Origin: Nodosilinea nodulosa PCC 7104
Lineage (GTDB): Bacteria > Cyanobacteriota > Cyanobacteriia > Phormidesmidales > Phormidesmidaceae
Direction: 5' to 3'
Length of the DNA: 64,000 bases
Assembly (NCBI RefSeq): GCF_000309385.1
Contig: NZ_JH976537.1
Span: forward strand, 4,960,795-5,024,794
Made by a program: the position numbers and the translations under genes. Below the pieces are notes generated by a model that saw nothing but the letters and a program-made list of their open reading frames with translations, ran no database searches and had not been told where the DNA came from. This document shows positions 61,678 to 64,000 of the stretch, piece after piece. Each line of letters begins with the position of its first letter. Within the stretch, counting starts at the first letter, position 1.

Positions 61678-62163
61678 ATGGTGAAGCCAGCAAAGAACAC
61701 CATTTGCCTTTGGTACAACGGCGATGCCGAAGAAGCAGCGCGGTTTTACGCCCAAACCTTTCCCGATTCATCCGTCGATGCGGTGCACCACGCACCCGGA
61801 GACTTCCCCTCCGGCAAGCAGGGCGACGTACTAACCGTCGAGTTTACCGTCATGGGCATTCCGTGCCTCGGGCTCAACGGCGGCCCTGCCTTCCAGCACA
61901 ATGAAGCCTTCTCGTTTCAGGTCGCAACCGTTGACCAGGCCGAAACCGATCGCTACTGGAACGCGATTGTCGGCAACGGCGGCCAGGAGAGCGCCTGCGG
62001 CTGGTGCAAAGACAAATGGGGACTATCCTGGCAGATTACGCCTATCGTGTTGACAAAAGCGATTGCCAATCCCGACCCTGCCGTAGCCAAGCGCGCCTTC
62101 GAAGCCATGATGGAGATGCAAAAGATCGACGTCGCTGCGATCGAGGCGGCCTGTCGGGGTTGA
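61678..62163 (+). CDS. VOC family protein (PhnB/3-demethylubiquinone-like domain)
   Basis: The 161-residue protein has NTICLWYNGDAEEAARFYAQ near residue 7 and TVEFTVMGIPCLGLNGGPAF near 53. CGWCKDKWGLSWQITPIVL near 110 is followed by AFEAMMEMQKIDVAAIEAA at the end. This is the PhnB-like VOC subgroup, often labelled 3-demethylubiquinone methyltransferase-like though without methyltransferase activity. GGGAG upstream supports the start. It is GC-rich like the core genome although it lies in the accessory stretch. Confidence 0.85.
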   Translation: MVKPAKNTICLWYNGDAEEAARFYAQTFPDSSVDAVHHAPGDFPSGKQGDVLTVEFTVMGIPCLGLNGGPAFQHNEAFSFQVATVDQAETDRYWNAIVGNGGQESACGWCKDKWGLSWQITPIVLTKAIANPDPAVAKRAFEAMMEMQKIDVAAIEAACRG

Positions 62164-62468
62164 GGCGAAAGAAATAAGAGAAAAATTCAGCTAATACTCT
62201 ACGAGCAATAAAGCCCGATACCCAGCCTGCACGAAATGTTCATCAGCAGTAGCAGCTTCTGTTAAGCGCGATCGCAGATCTCATGCAGATTGGGTTGACG
62301 AAGAAAACCCAACAATCCCAGGAGGGCTTTACTCTCACCTCTGTGGTATTGCATAGTGCTAATTCATGTTGGGCGCTGGTTACTCTGCTAGAAAGCAAAG
62401 CCTACGCCAGCTCAATCCAACCTACTGCATAGCGTTCAGCGCCATTAATCCTAAAGACCGCGCTGAAA
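62164..62468. other. 305-bp intergenic region with dispersed repeat copy 4
   Basis: Apart from repeat copy 4 (62268-62368) and a following CAGCTCAATCCAACCTACTGC fragment (about 62409, quoted in part as CTCAATCCAACCTAC), no feature is seen. Confidence 0.5.
62268..62368 (+). repeat. Dispersed repeat family R, copy 4 (uninterrupted)
   Basis: The copy runs GCGATCGCAGATCTCATGCA, GGGTTGACGAAGAAAACCC, CCCAGGAGGGCTTTACTC, CTGTGGTATTGCATAGTG and CTAATTCATG. It is the best uninterrupted relative of copy 3 and shows the sequence expected before MITE insertion. Confidence 0.65.
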
Positions 62469-62678
62469 TTATTCAGTGTCTTGGTCATCGACTTGACCCA
62501 TGCCTACGCCATCGTCATCGCGGCGATCGCCGGGCATTTGAGGGGTGACAGCAGGATTTGCGATAATTTCTCGGGGGTCTTTGTCGTAGCCGCCCTTAGT
62601 GACCAAATCGCGGGGATCAAACGTTTCCCTATCCGTGGATTGATCGTTGTCAGGGTTGCTTTGTTGATTCTCAGTCAT
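62469..62678 (-). CDS. Small acidic, disordered conserved protein
   Basis: The 69-residue protein is rich in Asp, Asn, Gln, Pro and Gly. Segments include DRETFDPRDLVTKGGYDKDP and NPAVTPQMPGDRRDDDGVG. It has no hydrophobic core and is probably intrinsically disordered. It was not recognised. The codon pattern is consistent with a real gene, but no clear ribosome site precedes the ATG. Confidence 0.5.
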   Translation of the reverse strand: MTENQQSNPDNDQSTDRETFDPRDLVTKGGYDKDPREIIANPAVTPQMPGDRRDDDGVGMGQVDDQDTE

Positions 62679-62773
62679 AAAACCACTTCGTTTACGTCGG
62701 CTCCTAGAAGAGCTTAACTATTAGCGTAAGCAGCAACAGCGATCGCTTCATCCCTCATCCGCTATATATTGAT

Positions 62774-62830
62774 GCGATCGCAGAGCTCCCGCAGATTGGG
62801 TTGACGCAGGAAACCCAACAATTTCTGCGA
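62774..62830 (+). repeat. Dispersed repeat family R, copy 5 (short)
   Basis: The copy starts GCGATCGCAGAGCTCCCGCA and contains GATTGGGTTGACGCAGGAAA and CCCAACAATTTCTGCG. It lacks the second half of copies 3 and 4. Confidence 0.55.
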
Positions 62831-62960
62831 CGCTATGGCCCGATTGGCGGGCGATGAGTTTGCTATTTTGCGGCCCGCCCAATTGCGCTAATAATTCCAG
62901 CGGTTACCGTGTTGTCGAGCCCGAGGGGGTTGCCGATCGCGATCGCCTTTTGATCGGCAT

Positions 62961-63368
62961 TTACCCCGAAAGCAGAGTTAACAGCGCCAGGGTGCCAACG
63001 ATGAGTAGACTAATGGCCGTAATGGTGGCAATGGGAATGGGCGGATCGTAGCGAAAGTCGCTGCGGCGCAGGCGCTTTAAAACTTGCTGATGCTGAAGCA
63101 CCGCCACCAGCAGAGCGATATTGCCGATGGCAATGAACCCGATGGACAGCAGGCGCACGCTCAGATTAATGCGATCGCTGCCCGATAGCCGACTGGTCTG
63201 CACCGCCGCCACAATGCGATCGATGCCAAAGCCAAAGCCAATCAGCGACAGCGCTGTGCGAATCCAGGCCATCAGGGTGCGTTCGGCGGCGGCCCGGTTG
63301 CGTTCCTTGGCCAGCTCGTTGTTCATGTTGTAGGGTTCAGGCTCTGGCGGCGAAGGAAACGGTGGCAT
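62961..63368 (-). CDS. DUF202 (YidH-like) membrane protein
   Basis: The 135-residue protein has NELAKERNRAAAERTLMAWI and RTALSLIGFGFGIDRIV near residues 17-50, the DUF202 signature (ERT.LAW.RT.LSL). Three membrane helices are predicted. Function unknown. It follows the DUF1622 gene by 9 bp on the same strand, so both are in one transcript. An ATG at 63326 (MNNELAKERN) is an alternative start that would drop a proline-rich leader. Confidence 0.85.
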   Translation of the reverse strand: MPPFPSPPEPEPYNMNNELAKERNRAAAERTLMAWIRTALSLIGFGFGIDRIVAAVQTSRLSGSDRINLSVRLLSIGFIAIGNIALLVAVLQHQQVLKRLRRSDFRYDPPIPIATITAISLLIVGTLALLTLLSG

Positions 63369-63377
63369 GGTTGTGGG

Positions 63378-63791
63378 TTAGGAAGTAGATTCTGGGGGCA
63401 ATGGGGGCTGTTGGGCGAGAGAAATAGCGGTCTTTTCGGCCTCTAGCTCGCGCGCTAAAAAGACATTCAGGAAGGTTCGAATCACCGCCAGCAGAGCCAG
63501 TCGCCCCAGCGCATCCAGGGAGGGAGCAACGGTAGTGTTGGCAATGTCGGCCCCCAGCTGAAACTCTAGGGCCAGCGACAGCCACAGGCCAAAGTTGAGC
63601 CTGACCTTGGCCAGGGCAAGCTCGGGATCGCGGGCGGTGCGCTGGATCAGGGGCGATCGCCCCCAACGCTGCTGGGCCGTCAGTTTCAGCGTGGTCAGCA
63701 GCCCCACCAAAATGCAGAATACCGAGATGCCCTCCAGAATGAGTGCTAACGACCCCGCCACAAGGATGATTAGATGCTCTAAAGATTCCAT
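63378..63791 (-). CDS. DUF1622 membrane protein
   Basis: The 137-residue protein has three hydrophobic segments and the blocks LALILEGISVFCILVGLL, RLNFGLWLSLALEFQLGAD and ALLAVIRTFLNVFLARELE. These match DUF1622 over its full length. The function is unknown. AGGAA upstream of the ATG supports the start. It lies upstream of DUF202 and downstream of another membrane gene at the window edge. Confidence 0.85.
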   Translation of the reverse strand: MESLEHLIILVAGSLALILEGISVFCILVGLLTTLKLTAQQRWGRSPLIQRTARDPELALAKVRLNFGLWLSLALEFQLGADIANTTVAPSLDALGRLALLAVIRTFLNVFLARELEAEKTAISLAQQPPLPPESTS

Positions 63792-63839
63792 TATTGATCT
63801 ATTCCTGGTCAGCAGTAGAACGGTGGGCTAGGGCCGCTT

Positions 63840-64000
63840 TCAAAGCGTAGCCTGCACCTTGCGGCGATAGTTGTCGATTAACACGTAGACGCTGATCAGC
63901 AGGATCCACAGCGGCAAAAACAGCACTACCCAGCCCAACTGCTCGATGTGGCCGACCCGAAACAGCATGATCAGCGCCAGACCATAGCCCAAAAATGACA
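63840..64000 (-). CDS. Membrane protein, C-terminal 52 residues only
   Basis: The frame is open to the window edge and encodes SFLGYGLALIMLFRVGHIEQ, then LGWVVLFLPLWILLISVYVL, then IDNYRRKVQATL. Two hydrophobic segments are followed by a short basic tail, so it is the end of an integral membrane protein. It ends 48 bp upstream of the DUF1622 start on the same strand and is probably the first part of that operon. The family was not recognised. Confidence 0.55.
   Translation of the reverse strand, partial: SFLGYGLALIMLFRVGHIEQLGWVVLFLPLWILLISVYVLIDNYRRKVQATL

Overview
The window is a chromosome segment of a filamentous-type or Leptolyngbya-like cyanobacterium. Direct signs are photosystem II genes (psbA, and the divergent psbN/psbH pair), Ycf51, a CrtD-type carotenoid desaturase, cyanophycinase, MenG, and very frequent GCGATCGC (HIP1) octamers. 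The intergenic regions carry heptamer tandem repeats and GTAGGTTGGGTT-type dispersed repeats, as is usual in this group. Most genes are GC-rich. The right-hand 6-8 kb is visibly more AT-rich and is an accessory region.

Layout. 1-0.3 kb: right end of an IS3-type element. 0.4-5.2 kb: two (alpha/alpha)6 glycosidases, GH63-like and GH133-like. 5.3-12.2 kb: a minus-strand redox gene group (SDR dehydrogenase, aquaporin-like channel with a Cys-rich tail, membrane flavo-[2Fe-2S] reductase, GMC oxidoreductase, a 43-aa membrane peptide, a conserved hypothetical, an exported VOC protein). 13-21 kb: ClC channel, a psbA gene with every signature residue of the low-oxygen D1' variant, DUF4278, a double 6-carboxytetrahydropterin synthase-like protein, rpsP-khpA-phoH, psbN/psbH, tatA, pth. 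21-27 kb: M3 oligopeptidase, K+ channel, Lin0512, a receiver-only protein, DUF1269. 27.3-35.2 kb: a plus-strand arginine/cyanophycin group (ArcD-like antiporter, arginine deiminase, LURP-one protein, bacterial eRF1-like protein, cyanophycinase, AstE/aspartoacylase-like hydrolase, HdeD-like membrane protein). 35-55 kb: mostly housekeeping genes (DUF445, menG, type IV pilin-like, epimerase, sppA with a small tatA, aminotransferase plus GldA-like dehydrogenase, Ycf51, lipoprotein, crtD between two unrecognised conserved proteins, a GT39-like transferase, LD-carboxypeptidase, methyltransferase, HEAT-repeat protein, Uma2). 55.6-63 kb: accessory region with an intact IS1634-type element, an AT-rich Sll1717-type P-loop ATPase, a DUF433/DUF5615 toxin-antitoxin pair, an orphan Nif11-type precursor peptide, several copies of one dispersed repeat, and a MITE nested inside one of them with a perfect 9-bp target duplication. 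63-64 kb: DUF202 and DUF1622 membrane proteins and a truncated membrane gene at the edge.

How the parts work together. Cyanophycinase would release beta-Asp-Arg from cyanophycin. Once the dipeptide is split, arginine deiminase would make citrulline and ammonium, with ArcD exchanging arginine for ornithine. No arcB, arcC or isoaspartyl dipeptidase is in the window, so the AstE-like hydrolase is a candidate for an unassigned step. The 7.3-12.2 kb redox group could couple sugar or alcohol oxidation to a membrane electron carrier. These pathway links are inferred from gene order. No tRNA, rRNA or CRISPR array was seen.
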